DNA from: Hymenobacter piscis
Lineage (GTDB): Bacteria; Bacteroidota; Bacteroidia; Cytophagales; Hymenobacteraceae
DNA: 64,000 nt
Reading direction: 5' to 3'
NCBI RefSeq assembly: GCF_018760735.1
Contig: NZ_JAHHZN010000004.1
Location: 271,828 to 335,827 of the forward strand
Positions 8,565-17,969 of this stretch are shown piece after piece; position 1 is the first letter of the stretch, and the number at the start of each line of letters is the position of its first letter. The position numbers were made by a program, and so were the translations under genes. The notes under the pieces were generated by a model that made no database searches, was not told the DNA's origin, and worked only from the letters and a program-made list of their open reading frames with translations.

Positions 8565-10277
8565 ATGGCTTCTTCCTCCCCGGCTTCGCTTACCCCGGGC
8601 CAGCGCTTTTGGAAACTGGTGGCATTGGAACGCCGCGACATCACCTACCTCTACGTGTACGCCTCCCTGACGGGGCTCATCAGCCTGACCCTGCCGCTGG
8701 GCGTGCAGTCGGTGATTGGCTTTGTGAGCAGCGGCAGCCTGAGCACCTCGCTGGTAGTGCTGATTGGCTTTATCGTTTTCGGCACCTTTGCCGTGGGGGC
8801 CCTGCAGGTGATGCAGCTCTACCTGGTCGAGTTTATTCAGCAGCGCCTGTTTGCCCGCGTAAGCTTCGATTTCGCCCAGCGCGTGCCCCGGGTACGCACC
8901 GAAGACCTCGGGGGCGAGTACCTGCCCGAGATTGTCAACCGCCTGCTCGATACGCCCACCCTGCAAAAGGGCCTTTCCACCTTGCTCATTGAGTTTTCGG
9001 CGGCCGCTTTGCAGATCCTGTTCGGCCTGATTCTGCTCTCCTTCTACCATCCCGTCTTCATTGCCTTCGGCCTGCTGCTGTTGGGCGTACTGGCCCTGCT
9101 GATCCGCTTTACCGGCAACGATGGGCTGGAAACGAGTCTGGCGGAGTCGAAGTACAAATACCGGGTACTGGCCTGGCTCGAAGACGTGGCCCGCTCGGTG
9201 CACTCCTTCCGGCACGCCCCCCGCCAGCAAATCGTGCTCAAGCGCACCGATTACCTGGTCGACGGCTACCTGACGGCCCGGCAAAGTCACTTTAAGGTGC
9301 TGCTGACCCAGTACTGGGGTTTTGTAGCTTTCAAAACCCTCGTGACCGGCGTGCTGCTCGGCCTTGGGTGCTGGCTGCTGATCAGCAAGCAAATCAACAT
9401 CGGGCAGTTTGTGGCCGCCGAAATCGTGATTATCCTCACCATTTCCGCCATTGAGAAAGTGCTGCTCAAGCTCGACGTGGTGTACGACGCGCTGACTTCG
9501 CTCGATAAAATCGGGCACGTGCTCGACCTGCCCCAGCTCGCGGCCCACACCGGCACCCACGATCTGCCCCTGGCCACCACCCGCACCGGCCTTCACGCCG
9601 AGCTGCACGATGTGCGCTACCAGTACCCCGGCAACGTCCGGCCCACGCTGGCCGGTGTGGCGCTCACCCTGGAGCCGGGCCTGCGCCTGGGCCTGGCCGG
9701 CACCGACGGTGCCGGCAAAAGCACCCTGCTCAACGTGATGGCCGGCGTGCTCAGTGGCTACACCGGCGTGGTGGCCTACGACCACCTGCCCCTGCACGAC
9801 CTCTCGCCGACGGCCCTGAGCCGGGCCCTGGGCGACACGATGTCGCACCGACATTTGATCGAAGGTACGCTGCTGCAGAACCTGACCCTGGACCAGCCGG
9901 GCATCAGTGCCGACGACGTGGCCTGGGCCCTGGACCTGGTGAATATGCGCGACGAGCTTTATGCCCTGCCCGAAGGGTTGAACACGCCCGTCGGGGCCGG
10001 CTCCCGCTTCTCCGACAGCAGCCGCGAAAAGCTGCTGCTGGCCCGGGTGCTGGTGGCCCGGCCCCGCCTGCTGCTGCTCGATAATCCGCTGCTGAGCGTG
10101 GGGCTGGCCGAGCGCCGCCGGATTCTGGAGCGCCTGCTGGCACCGGAGCAATCCTGGACTCTTTTGCTGGCCACCCACGAACCGGAGCTACTGCAGCAAT
10201 GTTCTCGCATTGCCGTGCTTCAACAGGGCCAGATCATGGCCCAGGGCGACTTCGACGCGGTGGCTTCTTACCTGTAA
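8565..10277 (+). CDS. ABC exporter, permease-ATPase fusion with degenerate ATPase motifs
   Basis: The product (570 aa) has a type I exporter membrane domain (about 25-320, several helices) fused to a nucleotide-binding domain (about 340-570). No N-terminal C39 peptidase domain is present. Walker A is intact (GTDGAGKS, 379-386), as is the H-loop histidine (H538). Other catalytic motifs depart from the norm: the signature LSGGQ is replaced by FSDSS (482-486), the Walker B aspartate is followed by Asn507 instead of Glu, the Q-loop glutamine seems to be Ser, and the D-loop aspartate is missing. It starts an operon with HlyD- and TolC-type genes, so export across both membranes is likely; the substrate is unknown. 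Hydrolysis may be slow, or the protein may bind ATP without cycling. Confidence 0.85.
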   Translation: MASSSPASLTPGQRFWKLVALERRDITYLYVYASLTGLISLTLPLGVQSVIGFVSSGSLSTSLVVLIGFIVFGTFAVGALQVMQLYLVEFIQQRLFARVSFDFAQRVPRVRTEDLGGEYLPEIVNRLLDTPTLQKGLSTLLIEFSAAALQILFGLILLSFYHPVFIAFGLLLLGVLALLIRFTGNDGLETSLAESKYKYRVLAWLEDVARSVHSFRHAPRQQIVLKRTDYLVDGYLTARQSHFKVLLTQYWGFVAFKTLVTGVLLGLGCWLLISKQINIGQFVAAEIVIILTISAIEKVLLKLDVVYDALTSLDKIGHVLDLPQLAAHTGTHDLPLATTRTGLHAELHDVRYQYPGNVRPTLAGVALTLEPGLRLGLAGTDGAGKSTLLNVMAGVLSGYTGVVAYDHLPLHDLSPTALSRALGDTMSHRHLIEGTLLQNLTLDQPGISADDVAWALDLVNMRDELYALPEGLNTPVGAGSRFSDSSREKLLLARVLVARPRLLLLDNPLLSVGLAERRRILERLLAPEQSWTLLLATHEPELLQQCSRIAVLQQGQIMAQGDFDAVASYL

Positions 10278-10375
10278 ATGCGTTGTATGCCGGCCGCGGC
10301 GGCCCTGTTTCAGCGGGCCGCTGTTCCGGCGGCGCCCTTGTTCCTCCCTTCCGTTTTCTCTCAATTCTACTGCGC

Positions 10376-11758
10376 ATGCCTTTTGCTGAACACCATTCGG
10401 AAGCCATAGCTCCCGCGGAGAACTTCCGTTCGCTTGCCCGGGTGCAGACGCCTGAGGTGGGCCGGACGCTGGCCCGCTGGCTGGGCGGGCTCGGGTTGTT
10501 GCTGCTGCTAGCCGGCTTCCTGCCCTGGACCCAGAACATCCGCTCCAACGGGCAGCTGACTACCCTGCGCCCCCAGGACCGCCCCCAGACCGTGCCCAGC
10601 ACCATCGGCGGGCGGGTGGCGCGCTGGCACGTGCGCGAGGGCCAGCGCGTGCGCAAGGGCGACACGCTGCTCACCATCACGGAAATCAAGGAAAAGTACT
10701 TCGACCCCGAGCTGCTGGCCCGCACCCGTGAGCAGCTCGAAGCCAAAATTGCGGCTCTGGAAGAAAACCGGGGCAAAACGGCCGCCCTCGGCGACCAGCA
10801 GGATGCCCTGCGCAGCGGCTTGGCCGTGAGCCTGGACAAGGCCCGTAACAAAGTCAGCCAGGCCCGCCTGAAAGTCAACTCCGATGAGGCCGACCTGCGG
10901 GCCGCCGAAAACGACATTGCCATTGCCACCCGCCAGCTGGCACGCCAGGAAGAGCTCTACAAGCAGGGCCTCAAGAGCCTGACCGAACTGGAGCAGCGCC
11001 GCCTCAAGTTCCAGGAAAGCACGGCCAAGCGCCAGGGCGTGGAAAACAAGCTGGGCGTTTCGCGCCAGGAGCTGGTTAATGCCCAGCTGGAGCTGTCCTC
11101 GCTGCAGGCCGAGTACCAGGACAAACTGGCCAAGTCGGAGTCGGACCGCCGCTCGGCCGTGGCCTACCAGTTCGATTCGGAGGGCCAGATTGCCAAGCTG
11201 CGCAACGAGCTGGCCAACCTCAGCATCCGGGCCGGCTATTACCACATTCAGGCCCCCCAGGACGGCTACGTGGTGCGCGCCCTCAAGGAAGGCTTGGGCG
11301 AAATCGTGAAGGAAGGCGAGGACGTGGTGACGGTGATGCCCATCTCGCCCGAGCTGGCCGCCGAGCTTTACGTGCAGCCCATGGATATTCCGCTGCTGAG
11401 CGTGGGCCGCAAGGTGCGCCTGCAGTTTGATGGCTGGCCGGCGCTGGTGTTCACCGGCTGGCCCGGCACCAGCTTCGGTACGTTCGGGGGGCGGGTAGCC
11501 GTTATCGACAACATCGACTCCCAGGGCCAGTACCGTATCCTCGTTACGCCCGACCCCGACCTGGAACCCTGGCCCGCTCCCCTGCGCGTGGGCTCCGGCG
11601 TCTACGGCTGGGCCCTGCTCGACGACGTGCCCATCTGGTACGAGCTCTGGCGCCAGCTCAACGGCTTCCCGCCTGATTTTGTGGGCCGGCCGAGCGATGC
11701 CAAGGCCAAGGGTGGCAAAATCGAGAAAAAGGCCGACAAGCCGGCCGAGGAGTACTAG
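10376..11758 (+). CDS. HlyD-family periplasmic adaptor (membrane fusion protein)
   Basis: The product (460 aa) should bridge the inner-membrane ABC protein and the outer-membrane TolC channel. It has one N-terminal transmembrane helix (about 33-51, GGLGLLLLLAGFLPW), a lipoyl-like half motif (GGRVARWHVREGQRVRKGD), a long coiled coil (about 120-300), the second lipoyl half (IQAPQDGYVVRALKEGLGE) and a beta-barrel domain with LYVQPMDIPLL. The ATG at 10376 gives this layout; the longer in-frame start at 10199 lies inside the preceding gene. The spacer from the ABC gene is 98 bp. Confidence 0.9.
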   Translation: MPFAEHHSEAIAPAENFRSLARVQTPEVGRTLARWLGGLGLLLLLAGFLPWTQNIRSNGQLTTLRPQDRPQTVPSTIGGRVARWHVREGQRVRKGDTLLTITEIKEKYFDPELLARTREQLEAKIAALEENRGKTAALGDQQDALRSGLAVSLDKARNKVSQARLKVNSDEADLRAAENDIAIATRQLARQEELYKQGLKSLTELEQRRLKFQESTAKRQGVENKLGVSRQELVNAQLELSSLQAEYQDKLAKSESDRRSAVAYQFDSEGQIAKLRNELANLSIRAGYYHIQAPQDGYVVRALKEGLGEIVKEGEDVVTVMPISPELAAELYVQPMDIPLLSVGRKVRLQFDGWPALVFTGWPGTSFGTFGGRVAVIDNIDSQGQYRILVTPDPDLEPWPAPLRVGSGVYGWALLDDVPIWYELWRQLNGFPPDFVGRPSDAKAKGGKIEKKADKPAEEY

Positions 11759-11896
11759 CCACCAGGTGGTTGCCGGGCCTTATGCATGGCGCTGGTTTGC
11801 GCTCGTTGACGCGCCCGACGGCCACCTGACCTTGATCCGTTCCCTTGCCCCGGGTCGCCGCCCGGTGGCAGGTACTACCGCTGAACGCACGCCTTC

Positions 11897-13384
11897 ATGT
11901 CCTCTCGCTTTCTTCTTCTGATCCTGACCTGGCTGACGGCCACTCCGGCCCTGGTGGCCCAGGTGTCGCGGGTGCCGCAGTTGCCGGCCGTGCCCTCGCC
12001 GGCCGATTCGGGCCGGGTATTTTCGCTGACGGATATGCTCACCTACGTGGCCCTGCGCCACCCGGTGGCCCGGCAGGCGGGCCTGTTGCCCGAGCGCGCC
12101 TTCCAGGAGGTGCGCTACGCCCGCGGCCTGTTCGACCCCACCGCTACCAGCAAGTACTACGGCAAGACGTTCAAGGACCAGGAATACTTCCACGACTGGG
12201 ACACCCAGCTGCGGGTACCGCTCTGGTTCGGAGCCGACATCAAGGCCGGCTACGAGCGGGGCACGGGCACCTACGTAAACCCCGAGAATTTCACCTCCCC
12301 GGCCGGTCTGAGCTACCTGGGCCTGTCGGTGCCCCTGGCCCAGGGCCTGCTCATTGACGAGCGCCGGGCGGCCGTGCGCGAGGCCCAGGCCCTGCAGGGC
12401 CTGGCCGAAGCGGAACGCCGCGGGGCCCTCAACAAACTGCTGCTGCAGGCGGCCAAGGACTACTGGACCTGGAGCCTGGACTACCGGGAGCTGGAGCTGC
12501 GCCGCCAGAATGTGCGCCTCGGCGACGAGCGGTTTCAGGCCGTGCGCCAGCGCGTTATCTTCGGCGACCTGGCCGCCATCGACTCGGTGGAGGCCCTGGG
12601 CGAGTTGCAGAAGCGCGCCGCCGAGCTGCGTCAGGCGCAGGTGGAGTTTCGCAATTCCAGCCTGCTGCTGAGCACTTACCTTTGGAACGAGCAGCAGCAG
12701 CCCCTCGACCTGCCCGAGGACACCCGTCCTCAGCGCCTGCCTGGCCCTACGGCCTGGCGCAGTCTGCCTGCTGACTCGGTAGCCGAGCTGACCGACCTGG
12801 CTCAGCGCCTGCACCCGGAACTGCAGAAAAGCCGGGCCAAGCTCAACCAGCTCACGGTGGAAAACCGGCTGCTGCGCAACAAGCTGCTGCCCAAGCTCAC
12901 GCTCGACTACAACCTGCTCCAAGCCGGCCAGCCCTTCAACCCCGAAAAAGCCGCCAGCCTGAGCAGCTCCTACCTGGCCAACAACTACAAGCTGGGGGTA
13001 AGTTTTGCCTACCCGCTGCTGCTGCGGCAGGAACGGGCCAAGCTCCAGATCAACCGCGTAAAGCAGCAAACCACCGTGCTGGATTTGCAGCAGGACGCGC
13101 GCGATATTGAGGCTGGCGTGCTGACGGCGGCCAACAACTGGGAAGCTCTGCGCGAGCAGCTGATTCTGCAGGAACAGGTGGTGGAAAACGCGCTGCGCCT
13201 GCGCAACGGGGAGCAGACCCGGTTTGAAAACGGCGAGAGTTCCGTGTTCCTGGTCAACTCCCGCGAGTCCAAGCTGCTGGAGGCCCGCCAGAAACTGGCC
13301 GAGCTGCAGGCCAAGTACGCCCAGACCCAGGCTACGCTGCGCTGGGCCGCCGGCGGGGTAGAGGAGCTCCAGACCAGCCCCTAG
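11897..13384 (+). CDS. TolC-family outer-membrane efflux protein
   Basis: The product (495 aa) is the outer-membrane channel of the same export system. It has a signal peptide (FLLLILTWLTATPALVAQ) and two helical OEP repeats, with coiled-coil segments such as LTVENRLLRNKLLPKLTLDYN and, near the end, GESSVFLVNSRESKLLEARQKLAELQAKY. Length is normal for the family. It closes the operon: a 17-bp stem hairpin follows 13 bp after its stop. Confidence 0.9.
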   Translation: MSSRFLLLILTWLTATPALVAQVSRVPQLPAVPSPADSGRVFSLTDMLTYVALRHPVARQAGLLPERAFQEVRYARGLFDPTATSKYYGKTFKDQEYFHDWDTQLRVPLWFGADIKAGYERGTGTYVNPENFTSPAGLSYLGLSVPLAQGLLIDERRAAVREAQALQGLAEAERRGALNKLLLQAAKDYWTWSLDYRELELRRQNVRLGDERFQAVRQRVIFGDLAAIDSVEALGELQKRAAELRQAQVEFRNSSLLLSTYLWNEQQQPLDLPEDTRPQRLPGPTAWRSLPADSVAELTDLAQRLHPELQKSRAKLNQLTVENRLLRNKLLPKLTLDYNLLQAGQPFNPEKAASLSSSYLANNYKLGVSFAYPLLLRQERAKLQINRVKQQTTVLDLQQDARDIEAGVLTAANNWEALREQLILQEQVVENALRLRNGEQTRFENGESSVFLVNSRESKLLEARQKLAELQAKYAQTQATLRWAAGGVEELQTSP

Positions 13385-13397
13385 CGCCCCGTACCGG

Positions 13398-13458
13398 CCG
13401 CGCTCCTGACCACGTGCCCGGGACTGAAACCGGCCCGGGCGCGTGGTCAGGAGCGCGG
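13398..13458. terminator. Long hairpin after the exporter operon
   Basis: Arms CCGCGCTCCTGACCACG (13398-13414) and its exact inverse (13442-13458) enclose a second, inner GCCCGGG/CCCGGGC pair. It is followed by AAATTTTCC and so lacks a classical T run. It could end the operon or mark a mobile palindrome; it lies only 21 bp before the next start codon. Confidence 0.55.
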
Positions 13459-13479
13459 AAATTTTCCGTACTTGGGGCT

Positions 13480-14181
13480 ATGCCAATGTCCGTTGCTACA
13501 TTATCCTTGCTGCAGCTGCGGCAGCGCCTGCATCTGCTGCTGGTGCTGGGTGCTTCGCTGGCTTTGAGCGTGGTCCTGGTGGCCTTCCGGGTATTCCTGA
13601 CTCACCAGGTCACCTTCGTTTTCCTGCTCTGGAACCTGCTGCTGGCCCTGATTCCGTTCGGGCTGAGCACCATGCTGGGCCTGAGCGCCGGGCGGCTCCG
13701 GGCCCGGGTGCTGCTGCCGGTCGGCGCGGCCTGGCTGCTGTTCTTCCCCAACGCGCCCTACCTCCTCACCGACCTCTTCCACCTCGAACCCCGCGCCGGC
13801 GTGCCCTACTGGTACGACTTGGCCCTGCTGCTGAGCAGCGCCTGGAACGGGCTGATGCTGGCCTACGCCTCCCTCACCGACATGCAGCAGCTCGTCACCC
13901 GCCGCCTGGGCTGGTGGTCGGGTTGGGCGTTTGCCACGGCGGCCCTGCTGCTGAGCAGCTTCGGGGTTTACCTGGGCCGCTACCTGCGCTTCAACAGCTG
14001 GGACGTGCTCACCAACCCGCTGGCCCTCTTCTACGACATCGTCCACCGCCTGCTGCACCCCACGGCCTACTCCGGCACCTGGGGCATCACGCTGCTCTAC
14101 GGCGCCTTCCTGCTGCTGGGCTACGCCACCGTGCGCCTGCTGGGGCGGATGGGAGAGGAGAACCTGGCGAATAGCTATTAG
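13480..14181 (+). CDS. DUF1361 integral membrane protein
   Basis: The product (233 aa) is a multi-pass membrane protein with about six helices and the DUF1361 hallmarks WLLFFPNAPYLLTDLFHL, a mid-protein DLALLLSSAWNGLMLAY and GVYLGRYLRFNSWD. The family's function is unknown. Starts at 13480 or 13486 are both possible; the longer frame from 13414 would translate the upstream hairpin. The stop lies at the edge of a repeat-rich spacer before dgt. Confidence 0.85.
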   Translation: MPMSVATLSLLQLRQRLHLLLVLGASLALSVVLVAFRVFLTHQVTFVFLLWNLLLALIPFGLSTMLGLSAGRLRARVLLPVGAAWLLFFPNAPYLLTDLFHLEPRAGVPYWYDLALLLSSAWNGLMLAYASLTDMQQLVTRRLGWWSGWAFATAALLLSSFGVYLGRYLRFNSWDVLTNPLALFYDIVHRLLHPTAYSGTWGITLLYGAFLLLGYATVRLLGRMGEENLANSY

Positions 14182-14256
14182 CTGCGGGCTGTCAGCTTGC
14201 GGCTGGCTTTTAACTGCCAACGCGTAGCTTGCGGCTATTCGCTGGCAGTTAAAAGC
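14182..14256. repeat. Repeat-rich spacer with 17-bp inverted repeat
   Basis: Arms GCTTTTAACTGCCAACG (14206-14222) and CGCTGGCAGTTAAAAGC (14240-14256) pair with one mismatch. AGCTTGCGGCT occurs twice as a direct repeat (in and before the loop). It fits the same pattern as other repeat-filled gene junctions in the window. Confidence 0.6.
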
Positions 14257-14269
14257 GAACAGCCAAAAA

Positions 14270-15694
14270 ATGCTCCACCTCACGCCTCCCGACGAAAATG
14301 CCCCCGCCATGCGCTGGGCGCAACTGCTCAGCCGCCGCCGCTACCCCGAGCAGCCCCAGCTCCACGTGGTGACCGATGCCCCGCCCGTGCGCGGGGCCTT
14401 CGTGGCCGACTACGACCGGGTGGTGTTCAGCTCGGCCTTCCGGCGGTTGCAGCGCAAAACCCAGGTCATGCCCCTGCCCGAAACCGATTTCGTGCACACC
14501 CGCCTGACCCACTCGCTCGAAACGGCCTGCGTGGGCCGCTCCCTGGGCCGGCTCGGGGGGCGGCTGCTGCTCGAAGAAACCGAGGGCTTGGCCGCCGAGC
14601 TGCCCCACCTCGACGCCGATTTCGGCGACATCGTGGCTGCCGCCTGCCTGGCTCACGACATTGGCAACCCACCCTTCGGGCACTCCGGCGAGGATGCCAT
14701 TTCGGCCTACTTCCGCTCGCCCGCCGCCGAGCCCTTCGTGCGCATGCTCAACGCCGCCCAGCGCGCCGATCTGCAGCAGTTCGAGGGCAACGCGGCCGGT
14801 TTCCGGGTGCTCACCCATACCTACGCGGCCCACAGCAGCGGCTCGGCCGGCCTGGGCCTGACCTACGCCACCCTGGGCGCCTTCAGCAAGTACCCGCGCC
14901 CCTCGGTGGTGGCCGATAGCGGCCTGACCGAGGGCACCAGCGAGAAAAAGCACGGCTACTTCCAGACCGAGGCCGCGCGGTTTCAGGACGTGGCCCGGGA
15001 GCTGGGCCTGCTGCCCAAGCCGGCCGACGGGGGCGAAACGGACGGCTTCTACCACCGTCACCCCCTGGCCTTTCTGGTGGAAGCGGCCGACGACATCTGC
15101 TACCGCATCATCGACTTTGAGGACGGCCTGCGCCTGGGCCTGATTCCGTGCCAGCCGGGTCTGGCCCTGCTGCGCGACATGCTCGGCGACGCGCCCGGCC
15201 GCCGGGGCTCGGTGGAGTGGCGCGACTGGCGTGAGGAACTGGGCTACCTGCGCGCCCGCCTCATCAACCACCTCGTGCAGCAAACTGCCCGCCGCTTCGC
15301 CGACCGCGCCCCCGAGCTGCTGCGCGGCCACTTCGATGCGCCCCTGGTCCAGCTGCTCGACTGCCGGGAGCAGCTCGAGGAAGTGCACCGCCTCACCGTG
15401 GAGCACCTGTACCAGAGCCGGCCGGTGCTCGAAATTGAGGCCGCCGGCTTCGAGGTGCTGGCCGGCCTGCTCGGGGCCTTCCTGCACGCTACTTTCGACC
15501 CCCAGGCCAGCCCCCGCTCGCGCAAGCTGCTGCAGCTGCTGCCCGAGCAGTTTCGGGCTGCCGGCGCGCAGGCGCAGGCTTCGGCCTATGAGCAGATCAT
15601 CCTGCTCACTGACTACATCGGCGGCCTCACCGACCAGAACGCGCTCAGCCTGTTCCGCACCATCCACGGCATCGACCTGCCCAGGGGCTTCTGA
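14270..15694 (+). CDS. dgt: Deoxyguanosinetriphosphate triphosphohydrolase (dNTPase)
   Basis: The product (474 aa) cleaves dGTP or other dNTPs to the deoxynucleoside and tripolyphosphate. HD-domain metal ligands are visible in HTRLTHSLET (about 80-90) and in AHDIGNPPFGHSGE (about 128-141), together with the N-terminal FSSAFRRLQRKTQV. Histidine and aspartate residues HHRHP and EAADDICYRIIDFEDG follow later in the protein, as in the family. The ATG at 14270 follows directly after the repeat-rich spacer. Confidence 0.93.
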   Translation: MLHLTPPDENAPAMRWAQLLSRRRYPEQPQLHVVTDAPPVRGAFVADYDRVVFSSAFRRLQRKTQVMPLPETDFVHTRLTHSLETACVGRSLGRLGGRLLLEETEGLAAELPHLDADFGDIVAAACLAHDIGNPPFGHSGEDAISAYFRSPAAEPFVRMLNAAQRADLQQFEGNAAGFRVLTHTYAAHSSGSAGLGLTYATLGAFSKYPRPSVVADSGLTEGTSEKKHGYFQTEAARFQDVARELGLLPKPADGGETDGFYHRHPLAFLVEAADDICYRIIDFEDGLRLGLIPCQPGLALLRDMLGDAPGRRGSVEWRDWREELGYLRARLINHLVQQTARRFADRAPELLRGHFDAPLVQLLDCREQLEEVHRLTVEHLYQSRPVLEIEAAGFEVLAGLLGAFLHATFDPQASPRSRKLLQLLPEQFRAAGAQAQASAYEQIILLTDYIGGLTDQNALSLFRTIHGIDLPRGF

Positions 15695-15877
15695 GCACGA
15701 GTGGGCCGGGTTGCGGGGCTTGGTTTGCGGCCTGCCGGGTCGCGGCCCTGCGCAGCACCGGCCGGGGCAGCTGCCGGCTTCACGGAGAGCCACCGCCTGT
15801 CCGTCGAGTGAGGCCGATTGGTGCCGCCCCCGGGCTTGCCGTAGCGGCAGGCGGCAGCGTATCTTGGGGCAGAATTT

Positions 15878-17965
15878 ATGCGCACGACTTTTCAGGCCCC
15901 ACGCTTAAGCTGGCGGTTGGTTTTCTCTTTCTGGGCAATGCTGTGGCTGCTGGCCACATCCAACCCCGCCGCGGCCACGGCCCCCGCCGATAGTGCGCGG
16001 GTGAACCGGCTGAACGCGGAGGCGTTCGAGCTGCGCGGCTCCAATCCGCGCCTGTCGCGCCAGCGTTTCGAGCAGGCTGCGGCCCTGGCTACGCGGGGGC
16101 GCTACGCCCGGGGGCAGGCGCAGGCCTGGCTGGGGCTGGGATTCTACCACCGCAAGCGCAACGAATACGGCCCTGCCCTGGCCTTCACCCGCCGGGCCGA
16201 GCCAATTTTTCAGCGCCTGCGCGACGTGCCCAACCAGATTGCGGTGGTGTATAACCTGGGCTACGTCTATTTCGGGCAGGGCAACTACGCCCGGGCCCTG
16301 GCCAGCGGGCAAACAGGGCTACTGAAGGCCGAGGTGCTGCAGGATGCCAAATGGCTGGTGCTGATGAGCGCCCAGTTGGGCTTTATCAGCACCCAGCTGG
16401 GCGAGTACGAGCAGGCCCGCCGCTACCTGGAGCGCAGCCAGCGCCTGGCCCGGCAGGCTGGCGACCAGGGCGGCGTGTCGCAGAGTCTGCGCGGCCTTGG
16501 CGACCTGTACCGGGCCCAGGGCAACTGGGCTGCCGCCCGCCGCTACTACGAGCAGGATGCCGCTTTGGCCCGCCGCTTAGGCGACCGGCCGGGCCAGCTG
16601 GTGGAAGAGCTCAACATCGCCGATATGAGTGAGCGGCAGGGCCGCTACGCCGAAGCGCTGCGCTACGGTCGCCAGGTGCGCGCCCGCCTCCGTCGCCTCG
16701 ATGTGGTCGGCTACCTGCCCTGGGTGGAGCTGGTGCTGGCCCGTGCCCAGCTCCATACCGGCCGCGCCGACAGCGCCCTCTACTACGGCCGGCCCAGCCT
16801 GACGGCCAGCCAGCGCAGCGGGGTAAAGGAAAACATCCGCGATGTGAGCCAGGTGCTGGCCGAGGCCAGTGCCCGGCAGGGCCGTTTTGCCGACGCGTAC
16901 CGCTACCACCGGCTCTTCGCCGCGTACCGCGACACGCTCAGCAGTCGGGACCTGATCCGGCGCACCGCCGCCCTGCAGTACAGCTACGAGCTGGCCCGGC
17001 GCCAGGCCCGTATCGGGGAGCTTACCCGCCGGGCCGCCCTGAGCCGGCAGCAGGTGGCCCAGCAGCGTCGGCTGCTGGGCGTGTCGTTGGTGGGGCTGTT
17101 GCTGGTCACGGCGCTGAGTGTGGTGCTGTGGCGCAGTAACCACCAGAAAAACCGGGCCTACGGGTTGCTGGCCCGTCAGCAGGCGCAGTTGGTGGCTACG
17201 CAGCAACAACTGGTGGCGGCCGAGAAGTGGGCCTTCGTGGGAGAAGTTTCGGCGGGCATTGCCCACGAACTGCAGAACCCACTCCACTTTATGAACCGGC
17301 TGGCCGCCGTCAGCAACACGCTGCTGGCCCAGGAGCCGGCCGGGGCGGTGGCCGATGAGCTGGGCCAGGAAATACTGGGCGGGCTGCGCCAGAATCTGCA
17401 CGAAATCAGTCAGCACGGCCAGCGGGCTTCGTCCATTATCAGCAGCATGCTCACCCACGCCCGGGTGGGAGCTACCCCGCTGGCGCCTACTCCCCTGAAC
17501 CAGGTGGTTGCGGCCCAGCTGGCCCTGGCCTACGAGGCCCGTCCTGCGCCGCTGGCGCTGCTCCCGCCGGATGCGCTTCAAACGGAGCTGGACCCCGCCG
17601 TGGGACTGGTTCCGCTGGCGGCGGATATGGAGCGGGTGCTGCTGAACCTGTTTACCAACGCCCTGCACGCCCTCACTACCCGGGGCCAGCAGGCTCCGGC
17701 GGCTTACGCGCCCGTGTTGCGGGTAAGTACCCACCGGACCGGCCGCCGGGTGCAGGTACGCATCCACGACAACGGTACCGGTATGGCGGCGGCCGTGCGG
17801 GCGCGCGTCTTTGAGCCTTTTTTCACTACCAAAGCCATGGGCGAGGGTACCGGCCTGGGCCTGTCCCTGGCCCACGACATCGTGACCAAAGGCCACGGCG
17901 GAACGCTCACGGTCACGTCGCGCGAAGGCCACTACACGGAGTTTCTGCTGACCCTCAACGGCTAG
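15878..17965 (+). CDS. TPR sensor histidine kinase
   Basis: The product (695 aa) starts with a signal-like helix (LVFSFWAMLWLLATSNPAAA), followed by TPR repeats (about 40-350) probably in the periplasm, one transmembrane helix (about 399-418), a coiled coil, and a kinase core. The phosphoacceptor is probably H463 in GIAHELQNPLHF. ATP-binding boxes are DNGTGMA and TTKAMGEGTGLGLSLAHDIV. No response regulator is adjacent, so this is an orphan sensor. TATCTTGG (15860-15867) is a weak -7-like element only 10 bp before the ATG. The gene converges on the AsmA gene with 4 bp between the stops. Confidence 0.9.
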   Translation: MRTTFQAPRLSWRLVFSFWAMLWLLATSNPAAATAPADSARVNRLNAEAFELRGSNPRLSRQRFEQAAALATRGRYARGQAQAWLGLGFYHRKRNEYGPALAFTRRAEPIFQRLRDVPNQIAVVYNLGYVYFGQGNYARALASGQTGLLKAEVLQDAKWLVLMSAQLGFISTQLGEYEQARRYLERSQRLARQAGDQGGVSQSLRGLGDLYRAQGNWAAARRYYEQDAALARRLGDRPGQLVEELNIADMSERQGRYAEALRYGRQVRARLRRLDVVGYLPWVELVLARAQLHTGRADSALYYGRPSLTASQRSGVKENIRDVSQVLAEASARQGRFADAYRYHRLFAAYRDTLSSRDLIRRTAALQYSYELARRQARIGELTRRAALSRQQVAQQRRLLGVSLVGLLLVTALSVVLWRSNHQKNRAYGLLARQQAQLVATQQQLVAAEKWAFVGEVSAGIAHELQNPLHFMNRLAAVSNTLLAQEPAGAVADELGQEILGGLRQNLHEISQHGQRASSIISSMLTHARVGATPLAPTPLNQVVAAQLALAYEARPAPLALLPPDALQTELDPAVGLVPLAADMERVLLNLFTNALHALTTRGQQAPAAYAPVLRVSTHRTGRRVQVRIHDNGTGMAAAVRARVFEPFFTTKAMGEGTGLGLSLAHDIVTKGHGGTLTVTSREGHYTEFLLTLNG

Positions 17966-17969
17966 TCGC

